A DNA stretch of 46,439 bases, taken from positions 1 through 46,439 of the forward strand of contig CAJORF010000020.1 of NCBI GenBank assembly GCA_905236985.1. The letters are read 5' to 3'. How positions within the stretch are numbered: the first letter of the stretch is position 1; the number at the start of each line of letters is the position of its first letter. This DNA is from an uncultured Bacteroidaceae bacterium (GTDB lineage: Bacteria > Bacteroidota > Bacteroidia > Bacteroidales > Bacteroidaceae). The notes under the pieces are model-generated. The model searched no databases and was not told the DNA's origin. It saw only the letters and a program-made list of their open reading frames with translations. Below, in pieces: positions 7,801 through 17,183 of the stretch. The position numbers and the translations under genes were made by a program.

Positions 7801-9543
7801 ATGTCCCGTCCGCTTGTCTTTACCACACTGGCCATCGCCTTAGGTATTGTACTGGCTGACAGCATATTTTATCAGAATCTAATGGTCCCCACATGGCTGA
7901 ACGCCGCCCTGTGGGGATTTTCGTTGTCAATGGCTTTGGGGGCTTGGTTATGCTGGCCCGCAGACGGCCGTTCATGGATCAACCGTCTGCTGTTTCCGCT
8001 CTTCGTCTTCCTGTTCTTCGCCACTTTCGGCTTTGCCCGCTATACCTCCTTCGCCGAAGAAGTACAACAGTCGTGGCTGCGGATGGAGCGACCACCCGTG
8101 AACCGAGGGAATCCCGATGAATTCGACTATGTGCGCTGGCGTTGGTTGCAGGGCGTCGAGGACAGCACGACATGGACCGCACGTCTGAAACAGAAAGCGT
8201 TAGCGGTGCGTAGTCATCTCTTGAATCAGTATGCGGCGGCGGATATGGACGATGAGGCTCAGGCCATCGTAGCTGCTGTGACACTCGGCGACCGCTCACA
8301 GCTGAGCCATGAGACACGCGACCTCTACGCCGCAGCTGGTGCCAGCCATCTGTTGGCCCTCTCAGGAATGCACCTCACCATCATCGTAGGCTTCTTCCTG
8401 ACGCTCATGAACGGTCGCCTGCTGCTGTCACGCTGGCGACCGTGGTTGGGCATTGCCCTGATTGCGTTCATCTGGACGTATGCTTTCGTGGCAGGTCTGC
8501 CCACATCATTGGTGCGCGCCTCGCTGATGACAAGCCTCTTCGTCATCAGCGCGTTGACACACCGTTACTGTAGTTCATTGCACCTGCTGGTACTCACAGC
8601 CTTTGTGATGCTGCTCATCCGCCCTGCCTATCTCTTCGACGTTGGCGCACAACTCTCCTTTGCAGCCGTAGCAGGTATTGTTGTACTGCATCGCAGGTGG
8701 TATATATGGTTCTTCGAGCGATACCGTTTCCAGTGTTTCACATTAGAGCGCTACCATCTCCTATGGCCGTTGGATATCCTTTTGGTGTCATTGGCAGCAC
8801 AGCTGTTTACGCTGCCTTTGGTAGCCTACTACTTCCACCGCATCCCCCTCTATGCACCGTTCTTCAACCTCATTTTCATCCCGTTGACGACGGTGCTCAT
8901 CTATGTCGCGTTGACGTCCCTTGCCCTCTCCAGCCTCTCTACCCTCCTGGGTCACCTCCTTTCATGGCTTGTGACGGCGCAATTGGCAGTAATGCAGTTC
9001 GAGGTGCAACTGCCCGGCGCAGTCATCAATGACTTCTGGAGCCGTAAGGCAGAACCTCAAGTGGTGGTCTATAACAACTGGCGTTGCCCTGCCCTCCACG
9101 TGATTGCTGCTCCTGACAGGAGTTGGCTTCTTACCCCTGTGCCCGACTCACTCCCAGCCGGTATGCGCTATATCTCCGAAAGTTTCTGGCGCAGGAGGCT
9201 GACGGCGGAGCCAATGGTGCTGAAGGAGAGGCAGGCAGTGGCCATCGAGAGTGGCTTCTCTGCGGTGATGGTGGATGGCAAAGCGCAATCTGCCACCCGT
9301 ACAGCACTGGGCAAGCACCAAGGAGCTCATCAACCCGTCACCCGTGTCGATCTGCTTTGGATCACTAAAGGTTTCAAAGGCACTCGATTGGATATGCTTA
9401 CGCGCTTGTACTGCCCCCATCTCCTTGTCTTAGATGCCAGTCTGTCCCCCTGGCAACGCACAGCACTGAAGGAGGAAGCCGCGAAGGCAGGATGGAACGT
9501 CTATGACATAGCTGAACAGGGAGCCCTGCGATTGCGGTTATGA
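7801..9543 (+). CDS. comEC: ComEC/Rec2-type inner-membrane DNA channel protein
   Basis: 580 aa. The family carries single-stranded DNA across the inner membrane in natural transformation. Several N-terminal membrane segments lead to NPDEFDYVRWRWLQGV and VTLGDRSQLS, then the hallmark AGASHLLALSGMHLTIIVGF (about residues 177-196), then the multi-spanning competence domain to about residue 400. The C-terminal tail (about 410-580) is soluble, with no metallo-beta-lactamase motif. Only about 30 residues separate the first membrane block from NPDEFDY, so the usual OB-like N-terminal domain seems greatly shortened. It is probably cotranscribed with rpe. Confidence 0.88.
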   Translation: MSRPLVFTTLAIALGIVLADSIFYQNLMVPTWLNAALWGFSLSMALGAWLCWPADGRSWINRLLFPLFVFLFFATFGFARYTSFAEEVQQSWLRMERPPVNRGNPDEFDYVRWRWLQGVEDSTTWTARLKQKALAVRSHLLNQYAAADMDDEAQAIVAAVTLGDRSQLSHETRDLYAAAGASHLLALSGMHLTIIVGFFLTLMNGRLLLSRWRPWLGIALIAFIWTYAFVAGLPTSLVRASLMTSLFVISALTHRYCSSLHLLVLTAFVMLLIRPAYLFDVGAQLSFAAVAGIVVLHRRWYIWFFERYRFQCFTLERYHLLWPLDILLVSLAAQLFTLPLVAYYFHRIPLYAPFFNLIFIPLTTVLIYVALTSLALSSLSTLLGHLLSWLVTAQLAVMQFEVQLPGAVINDFWSRKAEPQVVVYNNWRCPALHVIAAPDRSWLLTPVPDSLPAGMRYISESFWRRRLTAEPMVLKERQAVAIESGFSAVMVDGKAQSATRTALGKHQGAHQPVTRVDLLWITKGFKGTRLDMLTRLYCPHLLVLDASLSPWQRTALKEEAAKAGWNVYDIAEQGALRLRL

Positions 9544-9588
9544 CCTTTCATGATTCCTTTTCACACATACGCAAGTGACGATTGATTG

Positions 9589-9676
9589 GAACACCCGGGT
9601 CTTCCAAACAGAACACCAAGGTTTTCCAAACAAAACACCTCCGTGTTCCAAGCAATACACCTCCGTGTTCCAATCC
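9589..9676. repeat. Four tandem 22-bp repeats
   Basis: Four contiguous units (9589-9610, 9611-9632, 9633-9654, 9655-9676) with pattern xAACACC-N2/3-GxxTTCCAAxCA. Units 3 and 4 contain ACACCTCCGTGT, an inverted repeat. There are no spacers, so this is not a CRISPR array. It lies 45 bases after comEC. Function unknown. Confidence 0.8.
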
Positions 9677-9710
9677 AAGCCCCTATACGAATTGACAAAA
9701 ACACCTTACT

Positions 9711-9745
9711 TTTGATTCCATTTCAACTATTCTTTGTACATTTGC
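9711..9745 (+). promoter_or_regulatory. Bacteroidetes-type promoter with no protein gene behind it
   Basis: TTTG at 9711-9714 and TACATTTGC at 9737-9745 are 22 bases apart. Transcription would start near 9752 and run straight into the long inverted repeat at 9775-9911; the only ORF there is ATG 9773, six codons. Confidence 0.5.
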
Positions 9746-9774
9746 ACCCGAAATCATCAAAAAGCACCAACTAT

Positions 9775-9911
9775 GGGTACAGTAATACAGTAAATACAGT
9801 AGTTTTTTAACTTCTCATACGCGCGCAGGAACTTTTATTTCCATTTTTATATTTTTATCTTAACCCATATAAAAGTTTAAATGTTACTGTATTTACTGTA
9901 TTACTGTATCC
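9775..9911. repeat. Long inverted repeat built from TACAGTAA units
   Basis: The arm 9775-9802 (GGGTACAGTAATACAG then TAAATACAGTAG) matches the reverse complement of 9884-9911 in 26 of 28 positions; weaker matching extends about 11 bases inward. The loop is about 80 AT-rich bases. With the promoter at 9711-9745 this could be a structured RNA or a small non-autonomous element. No ORF is inside. Confidence 0.75.
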
Positions 9912-9995
9912 AAATCGTCAGCAAATCGGGCTTTTAAGGGGTCAATTTGTTAAAAATTGAGGGGGAATAGTAGCTTTTTTGTTCTTTTTTTATGG

Positions 9996-10023
9996 TTGTT
10001 AACAAAAAAAGCGTTAACTTTGC
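9996..10023 (+). promoter_or_regulatory. Probable promoter of the susC operon
   Basis: -7 box TAACTTTGC at 10015-10023. The nearest -33-like TTG is at 9996-9998, only 16 bases away, so the -33 assignment is weak. The leader to the chosen start is about 130 bases and AT-rich. Confidence 0.55.
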
Positions 10024-10161
10024 ACTCAAAATATACTAAAAACAGACACATTAAGCCATTCTTAAGGTGATTTGGAGGTGTTATTTACACCTTATTATAT
10101 ATTATATAGAAGAAGTAAAAATGAGATAACAAGTATTATGTTTAATTCAAAGAGAGTATTT

Positions 10162-13100
10162 ATGGAAAAAAGACTTTCGATGTTTCTAGCCTCGTTGTTC
10201 CTCTGTGTAGGTGCAGCTTTGGCTCAGATTCAAGTGAAGGGCACCATCATCTCCGCAGATGACGGTGAAGCCCTGCCCGGAGCCTCCATCAAGGTGCTGG
10301 GTACAAAGACGGGCACTGTGACCGACATGAACGGTGACTTCGTGATTACTGTTCCCAACAGTGACACTCGTCTGGAGATCACTCACATGGGTATGCTTCC
10401 CCGTGTCGTGAAAGCCCGCAACGGTATGCGTATCGCACTCGACACCGACAACAAGCTGTTGGACGAGGTGATGGTTATCGGTTACGGTACTACAAAGCGT
10501 TCCACATTCACGGGTTCTGCTGTAGAGCTCAAGAGTGAGGAGATTACCAACCACGTCACTTCCACAGCCACCAACGCGCTGATCGGTAAGGTAGCTGGTA
10601 TTCAGGCTACGGGCGTGAGTGCAGGTCCTGGTAGCGCACCGACCATCCGCATCCGCGGTTTCGGTTCGTTCAACGCCAGCGACGAACCCCTGTACGTCAT
10701 CGACGGTGTGCCCATGGTTCAGGGTCTGGCTACAATCAACCCCAATGATATTGAGAGCATGTCCGTCCTGAAGGACGCCAGCGCCACCGCTATTTACGGT
10801 TCGCGCGGTGCCAACGGTGTGATCCTCATCACCACCAAGAAGGCACGTGGCAAGCAGGACGCCGAGGTGACTGTTGATGCCAAGTGGGGTAGCAACAGCC
10901 GCTTGATCCCCAACTACGACGTCATCACCGATCCGGCTCAGTATTACGAGACACAGTACCGCAGCCTCTACAACTGGCAGCTGTACGGCGGTGCCACCCC
11001 TGAGGAGTCCTATCGCTTTGCCAACAACAACATCTACAACGGCGGCAACGGCGGCTTAGGTTACCAGGTCTATACTGTTCCCGAAGGTCAGAACCTCATT
11101 GGTACGAACTTCCGCCTGAACCCCAACGCTAAGCTGGGTTACAGCGACGGTCAGTACTACTACACTCCCGATAACTGGTACGATGAGACCTATCACAACA
11201 GCTTCCGTCAGGAGTACAACGTCAGCGTTACTGGCGGCACCGATCGCCTGAGCTACTATGCTGGCGTAGGTTACCTGAACGATGCAGGTTTCGTTGACAA
11301 CTCCAAGTACGAGCGTTACACCGGTCGTACCAATGTGGAGTACAGAGCCAAGAAGTGGTTGACCCTCAACACCAATATGGCCTACACCCACGGTATCAGC
11401 GAGTCCCCCTACTACACCACGACTTACGGTTCCAGCGGTAACCTCTTCTACATCACCAACAATATCGGTCCGATCTATCCCCTCTACGTCCGCAATGCCG
11501 ACGGCAGCAAGCTCGTCGAGAACGGCGTTCAGATCTACGATAGCAACCAGACCAACTTCTCTCGTCCCGCCATCGTTGGTAACGCCGTTCGCGACAACGT
11601 CTATGACCGCAGCCGCACCTACAGCGACGTGTTCACCGGTATGTGGAAGGCCACCATCACTCCCATCGAGGGTCTGAACATCAGCGCCCAGTTAGCCGCA
11701 CAAAACATCAACAGCCGCGGCAACGACCTCTATAGCCGCTTCGGCTCAGGTGCTACTGTTGACGGTTCTGCATCTGCTTCCCACAGCCGTGCTTTTGACA
11801 TCAACCAGCAGTACATGGCCAGCTACAACAAGACGTTTGCTGAAAGACACAACCTCGGCATCCTCGTCGGCTACGAACTGGAGAAGCGCATCAGCCAGAG
11901 CATTTCCGGCAGCAACGACCACCTCTTCAATCCGTACGTAGGTGAGCTGAACAACGCTCTTGCCCACAAGAACGAGGACGCCAGCTCTTACACCGATCAC
12001 CTGATGCGTCAGGGTATCATCGGTCGTGTCAGCTACGACTACGGCGAGCGCTATTTCATCGACGCAGACTTCCGTCGCGGTGCCAGCTCCATCTTCGCTC
12101 CGGGTCATCGCTGGGGTAACTTCGGCGGTGTCGGTATCGGCTGGCAGATCAACAAGGAGTCCTTCATGAAGAACGTCGAATGGGTTGACCTCTTGAAGGC
12201 TAAGGTCAGCTTCGGTGCCAACGGTAACGACGGTGGCATGGGCTGGCACGCATACGCCGACACCTACGCACCCTCTTACAATGAAGAGACTGGTGAATAC
12301 AGCATTGCTCTGAACAGCAAGGGTAACGAAGAGCTCACTTGGGAGAAGAAGAAGATGTGGAACTTCGGTCTCGACTTCTCATTCTTCAAGTATCGCTTGA
12401 ACGGTACGATCGAAGTCTATACCGGTCGCACCACCGACCTGCTTTATACCAAGTCTCTCCCCCTCTCCTCCGGTATCAATGCACGTAGCTATCCCTCCAA
12501 CATCGGTACATTGCTGAACCGTGGTGTTGAGGTCTCCTTGGACGGCGACGTTATCCGCACGAAGGACATCAAGTGGAACATCAACTTAGCTTTGGGCCAC
12601 AACCACAACGAGTTCCTCGCTCTCGACCCCGCTGATGAGGCAGCCGGCGGTATCAAGTACAGCAACAGCATCATCCGCGTCGGCGGTTCTATCACTGAGG
12701 CTTACATGCTGAAGTACGCTGGTACCTACAATGGTTCCTACACTGGCAATGACTTCGCTGTCAACTACTGGGACTACAACTTCCAGGACGGTCAGGCCCT
12801 CTATTGGAAGGACGAAGTTGAAATGGTTCAGTCCAAGACTGCTCAACTCGACGAGAACGGCAAGGAAGTCACAGATGCAGACGGCAAAGTCATCAAGGTC
12901 GATGCTTTCGACGAACAGGGTCGTCCCATCTACGAGAAGAAGCTCGACGACGATGGTAATCCCGTGAAGACTGGTCGTCAGATTGTCACCAACACACAGG
13001 ATGATGCCGACAAGTATGATCTCGGTGACATCCAGCCCAAGGTGATTGGCGGCTTCGGCACCACCTTCGAGGCATTTGGCTTCGACCTCAGCGCTCAGTT

Positions 13101-13548
13101 CAGCTTCCAGCTCGGCGGTAAGACCTACGACGGTGCTTATCACCAGTTGATGCACAACGGTCGCAGCCAGGGTCAGGCTATGCACAAGGATCTCATGGAT
13201 GCTTGGAGCACAGAGAACCCCAACAGCGATATTCCTCGTCTGAGCTATGGCGACACCGAAGCTACCTCACAGACCGCTTATGACCGTTTCCTCACCAGCA
13301 GCAACTACCTCTCACTGAACAACCTCTCCGTAGGTTACACCTTCCCCAAGAAGTGGATGAACAAGGCTCAGATCCGCAGCCTGCGTATCTTCTTCGCAGG
13401 TGAGAACCTCTTCCTGTTGACCGCCCGTCAGGGTCTCGATCCCCGCTACACCGCTGGCGTAGGTTCTTACACTTCCGGTGCCGGTCTTGCCACAGGTATG
13501 TATGCCACCATGCGCAGCGTCACCGGTGGTATCCAGGTGAAGTTCTAA
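10162..13548 (+). CDS. susC: SusC/RagA-type TonB-linked outer-membrane transporter
   Basis: 1128 aa from this start. A signal peptide (MFLASLFLCVGAALA) leads to a carboxypeptidase-regulatory-like domain (about 23-95, VKGTIISADDGEALPGASI). Next come the TonB-box region DEVMVIGYGTTKRS (from about residue 101) and the plug with IDGVPMVQGLATINPNDIES and VLKDASATAIYGSRGANGV, the SusC signature. The beta-barrel fills the rest and ends in an aromatic-poor VKF terminus. The frame is open to 10072, but those residues lack signal-peptide character; ATG 10138 is an alternative start. It imports large oligomers handed over by the SusD product encoded next. The cargo is unknown; the protease at the end of the locus points to peptides rather than glycans. 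Confidence 0.93.
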   Translation: MEKRLSMFLASLFLCVGAALAQIQVKGTIISADDGEALPGASIKVLGTKTGTVTDMNGDFVITVPNSDTRLEITHMGMLPRVVKARNGMRIALDTDNKLLDEVMVIGYGTTKRSTFTGSAVELKSEEITNHVTSTATNALIGKVAGIQATGVSAGPGSAPTIRIRGFGSFNASDEPLYVIDGVPMVQGLATINPNDIESMSVLKDASATAIYGSRGANGVILITTKKARGKQDAEVTVDAKWGSNSRLIPNYDVITDPAQYYETQYRSLYNWQLYGGATPEESYRFANNNIYNGGNGGLGYQVYTVPEGQNLIGTNFRLNPNAKLGYSDGQYYYTPDNWYDETYHNSFRQEYNVSVTGGTDRLSYYAGVGYLNDAGFVDNSKYERYTGRTNVEYRAKKWLTLNTNMAYTHGISESPYYTTTYGSSGNLFYITNNIGPIYPLYVRNADGSKLVENGVQIYDSNQTNFSRPAIVGNAVRDNVYDRSRTYSDVFTGMWKATITPIEGLNISAQLAAQNINSRGNDLYSRFGSGATVDGSASASHSRAFDINQQYMASYNKTFAERHNLGILVGYELEKRISQSISGSNDHLFNPYVGELNNALAHKNEDASSYTDHLMRQGIIGRVSYDYGERYFIDADFRRGASSIFAPGHRWGNFGGVGIGWQINKESFMKNVEWVDLLKAKVSFGANGNDGGMGWHAYADTYAPSYNEETGEYSIALNSKGNEELTWEKKKMWNFGLDFSFFKYRLNGTIEVYTGRTTDLLYTKSLPLSSGINARSYPSNIGTLLNRGVEVSLDGDVIRTKDIKWNINLALGHNHNEFLALDPADEAAGGIKYSNSIIRVGGSITEAYMLKYAGTYNGSYTGNDFAVNYWDYNFQDGQALYWKDEVEMVQSKTAQLDENGKEVTDADGKVIKVDAFDEQGRPIYEKKLDDDGNPVKTGRQIVTNTQDDADKYDLGDIQPKVIGGFGTTFEAFGFDLSAQFSFQLGGKTYDGAYHQLMHNGRSQGQAMHKDLMDAWSTENPNSDIPRLSYGDTEATSQTAYDRFLTSSNYLSLNNLSVGYTFPKKWMNKAQIRSLRIFFAGENLFLLTARQGLDPRYTAGVGSYTSGAGLATGMYATMRSVTGGIQVKF

Positions 13549-13589
13549 ACAGCTCGTCAATACATAACTTTCATTAAAATCAACTATTT

Positions 13590-15248
13590 ATGAAACTATA
13601 TAAGATTTCCCTTCTCACCCTCGGCGTTGCGCTCTGCATGACAGCCTGCAACGACATGGACGAACAGATCTACGAGGGTGGTACGCTGGATACCGATCAG
13701 GTGAACAAGACCGTCGCCACTATTCCCGAGCGTGTGGATGCTACGTTCTCCGGTATGTACAACATGATGGGCGATGGCGGTAGCGGACGTGTGTTCACGA
13801 ACAGCAGCCGTGCCGACGACTTCGCCTTTGTGATGGCTGCTATCTCCCTCTCCCTCGAGGGTGGCGATGCCTTTGGCAGTGACAATGGTTACAACTGGTT
13901 CAGCGTCGCCAGCGAGCTCTCCAATCGTAACCCGGACTATGCTAACCCCTACATCCGCTACAAAGTACCTTACAACCAGCTGGGTATGGCCAACGATGTC
14001 ATCAACCAGATTGGTGAGGATGCTACGGATCAGGCCGCTATCTACAAGGTTGCTCAGGCCAAGGCTCTGCGCGCCTTCGACTACATGGCCCTCGCTCCCT
14101 ACTTTCAGGGCAGCTACGAGACCAGCAAGGATCTCCCCTGTATCCCTGTTCTGACTTCGGGCGTCGATTACGCCAACAACCCCCGTGCCACTGTGGCTGA
14201 GGTGTATAAGGTCATCATGGAGGATCTGGACTGGGCTGTCGAGCACCTGCAGGGCTACCAGCGCGCCAACAAGACCTTGGTTGACCTCAACGTCGCCTAC
14301 GGTCTTCGCGCACGTGCAAACCTTTATATGGGTAATTGGGCAGCAGCTGCTGCTGATGCCCAGAAGGCTATGGAAGGCTACACTCCCGCTTCACGCGAAG
14401 AAGTGAGCACGCCCGCGTTCTGCGACCTCAACGACCACAACTGGATGTGGGGTATCCTCATCACCGAGGATCAGGCCAGCACCTATGGCTATCGCACAGC
14501 TGCCAGCTGGACGTCAGCCTTCACACACAACGGCTACGGCCCCGCTACCAGAAACACTCCGATGATCAACAACATCCTCTACAAGAAGATTGCTGCAACC
14601 GACGTGCGTAAGGGCTGGTGGCTCGATGCCAACTGCGAGTCTCCCAACCTCGAAGGTGTAGCGTGGATTGAAGATGGCGTGGTCAAGGCCATTGGCAATG
14701 ACATCGCAATGTACGTGGATGATTCCGGCGACAAGGACATTCTCCTGCCTTATACCAATGTCAAGTTCGGTATGAAGAGCGGTATCGGTAGCACCATCAA
14801 CGCCAACGACTGGCCCTTGATGCGTGTTGAGGAGATGATCCTCATTCAGGCTGAAGGTCTGCTCAAGAGCGGCAACGAGGCTCAGGCCAAGACCGTCCTC
14901 GAGAACTTCGTGAAGACCTATCGTGACCCCGCTTACTATGCTGCCTTCGGCGGTCGTTCGCTCGCCGATGAGATCTGGTTCCAGCGTCGTATAGAGCTGT
15001 GGATGGAAGGCTTCAGCATCGTTGACTGCCGCCGTCTGAACAAGCCCATCGTGCGCTTCCACGCCGGCGACGATGATAGCAACATCCCCGATGCCTTCAA
15101 GTTCAACGTCAAGGCCGAAGACCAGTGGCTCAACATGCGCTTCCCGACCACGGAGACCGACACCAACGCCGGTATCGTGAACAACGAGGGTGGCTCACAG
15201 CCTGAGTCCGGTGAGAACGGCGAACTCCGCGACGGTGTAACGGACTAA
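13590..15248 (+). CDS. susD: SusD/RagB-type surface nutrient-binding lipoprotein
   Basis: 552 aa. The signal peptide ends at the lipobox MTAC (Cys about residue 20). The all-helical SusD fold with TPR-like pairs is indicated by KVAQAKALRAFDYMALAPYF and VAYGLRARANLYMGNWAAAA. The family-typical end is LADEIWFQRRIELWMEGFS and DCRRLN near residues 450-480. It caps the barrel of the upstream SusC, from which it is separated by 41 bases. No carbohydrate-specific feature is evident. Confidence 0.93.
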   Translation: MKLYKISLLTLGVALCMTACNDMDEQIYEGGTLDTDQVNKTVATIPERVDATFSGMYNMMGDGGSGRVFTNSSRADDFAFVMAAISLSLEGGDAFGSDNGYNWFSVASELSNRNPDYANPYIRYKVPYNQLGMANDVINQIGEDATDQAAIYKVAQAKALRAFDYMALAPYFQGSYETSKDLPCIPVLTSGVDYANNPRATVAEVYKVIMEDLDWAVEHLQGYQRANKTLVDLNVAYGLRARANLYMGNWAAAAADAQKAMEGYTPASREEVSTPAFCDLNDHNWMWGILITEDQASTYGYRTAASWTSAFTHNGYGPATRNTPMINNILYKKIAATDVRKGWWLDANCESPNLEGVAWIEDGVVKAIGNDIAMYVDDSGDKDILLPYTNVKFGMKSGIGSTINANDWPLMRVEEMILIQAEGLLKSGNEAQAKTVLENFVKTYRDPAYYAAFGGRSLADEIWFQRRIELWMEGFSIVDCRRLNKPIVRFHAGDDDSNIPDAFKFNVKAEDQWLNMRFPTTETDTNAGIVNNEGGSQPESGENGELRDGVTD

Positions 15249-15299
15249 TCACAAATCAGAGAGCAATAAATCGAAACAACAATCATCAAAGAAATCACT

Positions 15300-17108
15300 A
15301 TGAAAAGAATTCTAAGATATACCTTGATGCTCCTGAGCGCAGGTCTCATCTTCACCGCTTGTAGCGACAAGGAAGAGATCACACCGGCTCCCATGCCCAC
15401 TGGCGCACAAGTCTTCTTCGGCAACGAGTTGCCTACGGCCTACGAGATCAATCCCGAAGAGAACAGCATCAACGTCGTTCTCAGCCGCGCAGAGGCTGGT
15501 GGTGCCATCACTGTGCCCATCACCGCTAAGGCAGAGACCACGAAATATACCATTCCTGAAAGCGTGACCTTCGCCGCCGGCGAGACCACAGCCAACCTGC
15601 CCATCAGCTACGTTCCCGCTGAAATTGTCTATGGCGAATATGAAACCATCACACTGACCATCGGCGACAAGAGCCAGAGCACTCCCTACGGCTACTCCAC
15701 CTATTCCTTCAAGATTGGTGTGACTGACTGGACAGACTGGGGTCCCTGGAACTCAGCTGGCACAGCTACCTATGTCTATAGCCTCTACTGGAAGACCGAG
15801 GATCCCGATCTTCCCTTCGTCTATCGTCAGAACGTCATTAAGCCCAACCTCTATCAGTTCAAGCTGAGCAACTGGGGTTACGGCGTTGACCTCTTGATTG
15901 AATGGGATAAGGCTACCGGTTATGTGTCTGTACCACGTCAATATACCGGCCTCGACGATGCCTCTGGCTACGGAAATCTGTACGTAGCTGACTACACCAC
16001 CTACTACACACTCCGCGGTTACGTTCCCGGTGTTGACTTCGACATCGACTATGGTGAGTTCGACGAGGAAGAAGGAATCATCACTATTCCTATGAACTAC
16101 AATGTCTCTGCCGGTAGCTTCGGCACGGGCGACGAGTACATCTACATTGGCGGTTACAACCGCGCTGATGTCAGCTGCGATGTGGCTTACGCTGGTAAGT
16201 TCTTCTCTGCCGATGAGAAAACATACGTGGTCGCTAACGTCAACCTCGGCGATGATGTCACCTCCGCTGTCGTGGCTCTCGTTGAGGGCAATGTCACCGA
16301 CGAGATCGAGGCAGCCATCATCTCCGGCGAGTACGAGAACATGGTTGAGATCTATGAGAGCGGTGAGATCAAGTTCCCCGCAGACGAGCTGACAGACGGC
16401 AACTACACCTTCGTCGTCATCTCCTACCTCTATGACGAAGCCAAGAATGCAGCTACAGCTACGTTCAAGTATGAGGTCTCTGCCAGCGCATGGAAGTCGC
16501 TCGGCATGGCCATCTACACTGAGGACTGCCTCGGCCCGCTCTACTGCGGCGAGGAAGAGGATCCCTTGGATTACGTGCAGACCTACGAGGTCGAGATTCA
16601 GGAGAACCAGCAGCAGCCCGGTCTCTATCGCCTGAAGAATCCCTACGGCGCAGCCTACCCCTACAACCGCGATGGCACATGGGATCCCACCCGTGATTAC
16701 TACATGGAGATCAACGCTGTAGATCCCGACGGTGTCTATATCACAGCTCAGGAGATGGGCGTTGACTTCGGCGACGGCGTATTCACCATCTATAGCCTCG
16801 CAGCTTATCAGATGGATCGCGGCAAGAGCTTCGATGAGGTCAAGGCTGCCGGTATCATGGGTAAGCTCGACAACGGTGTCATCACTTTCCCCACTAAGAC
16901 ACTGCTCGCCGCCCTTGGCGAAGACGGATGGTACTATGGCAACATCACCGGTTCGTTCAAGGTGGTGCTCCCCGGTGCATCAGCAGGTGTGAAAGTTGAC
17001 GGTGCTGCAAAGAAAGTCAGCAAGCGTGCCAAGACTGAGAAGGCTCAGATCATGCCTCTCCTCCAGAAGAACGACACGCCCACCAGCTATCACCAGTTCC
17101 TCAAGTAA
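15300..17108 (+). CDS. Surface lipoprotein of a Sus-like locus
   Basis: 602 aa. The signal peptide ends in the lipobox FTAC (Cys about residue 21). Residues about 35-145 look like a Calx-beta-type or BACON-like beta-sandwich (VVLSRAEAGGAITVPITAKA, TIPESVTFAAGETTANLPIS). The rest is rich in Tyr, Trp and acidic residues and reads as further beta domains. In Sus-like loci the gene after susD usually encodes a surface binding lipoprotein, and place and lipobox fit that. I cannot assign a ligand. It ends in a short Lys/Arg-rich tail (KKVSKRAKTEKAQ), unusual for this class. A 16-bp hairpin separates it from the protease gene. Confidence 0.75.
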   Translation: MKRILRYTLMLLSAGLIFTACSDKEEITPAPMPTGAQVFFGNELPTAYEINPEENSINVVLSRAEAGGAITVPITAKAETTKYTIPESVTFAAGETTANLPISYVPAEIVYGEYETITLTIGDKSQSTPYGYSTYSFKIGVTDWTDWGPWNSAGTATYVYSLYWKTEDPDLPFVYRQNVIKPNLYQFKLSNWGYGVDLLIEWDKATGYVSVPRQYTGLDDASGYGNLYVADYTTYYTLRGYVPGVDFDIDYGEFDEEEGIITIPMNYNVSAGSFGTGDEYIYIGGYNRADVSCDVAYAGKFFSADEKTYVVANVNLGDDVTSAVVALVEGNVTDEIEAAIISGEYENMVEIYESGEIKFPADELTDGNYTFVVISYLYDEAKNAATATFKYEVSASAWKSLGMAIYTEDCLGPLYCGEEEDPLDYVQTYEVEIQENQQQPGLYRLKNPYGAAYPYNRDGTWDPTRDYYMEINAVDPDGVYITAQEMGVDFGDGVFTIYSLAAYQMDRGKSFDEVKAAGIMGKLDNGVITFPTKTLLAALGEDGWYYGNITGSFKVVLPGASAGVKVDGAAKKVSKRAKTEKAQIMPLLQKNDTPTSYHQFLK

Positions 17109-17132
17109 AAAATCATCAACATTCAAATTAAC

Positions 17133-17170
17133 AAGTAAGTTGTGTCGGCTCAGTCCGGCACAACTTACTT
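17133..17170 (+). terminator. Hairpin between the lipoprotein and protease genes
   Basis: AAGTAAGTTGTGTCGG (17133-17148) pairs with CCGGCACAACTTACTT (17155-17170), one G-U pair, 6-base loop. It lies 24 bases after the lipoprotein stop and 13 bases before the protease ATG. It lacks a long T run, so it may attenuate or protect the transcript rather than end it. Confidence 0.6.
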
Positions 17171-17183
17171 TCTCCTTTCATAG

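Noticed and set aside
9589-9676. Possible CRISPR array
   Set aside because: The repeats are contiguous with no spacers and there are no cas genes. The same applies to 38136-38183.
9586-9810. 74-codon frame across the 22-bp repeats
   Set aside because: It is translated repeat and promoter sequence, without coding-like composition; the true content is non-coding.
10072-10161. Longer N-terminus for susC
   Set aside because: The added residues precede a complete signal peptide and come from the AT-rich leader.
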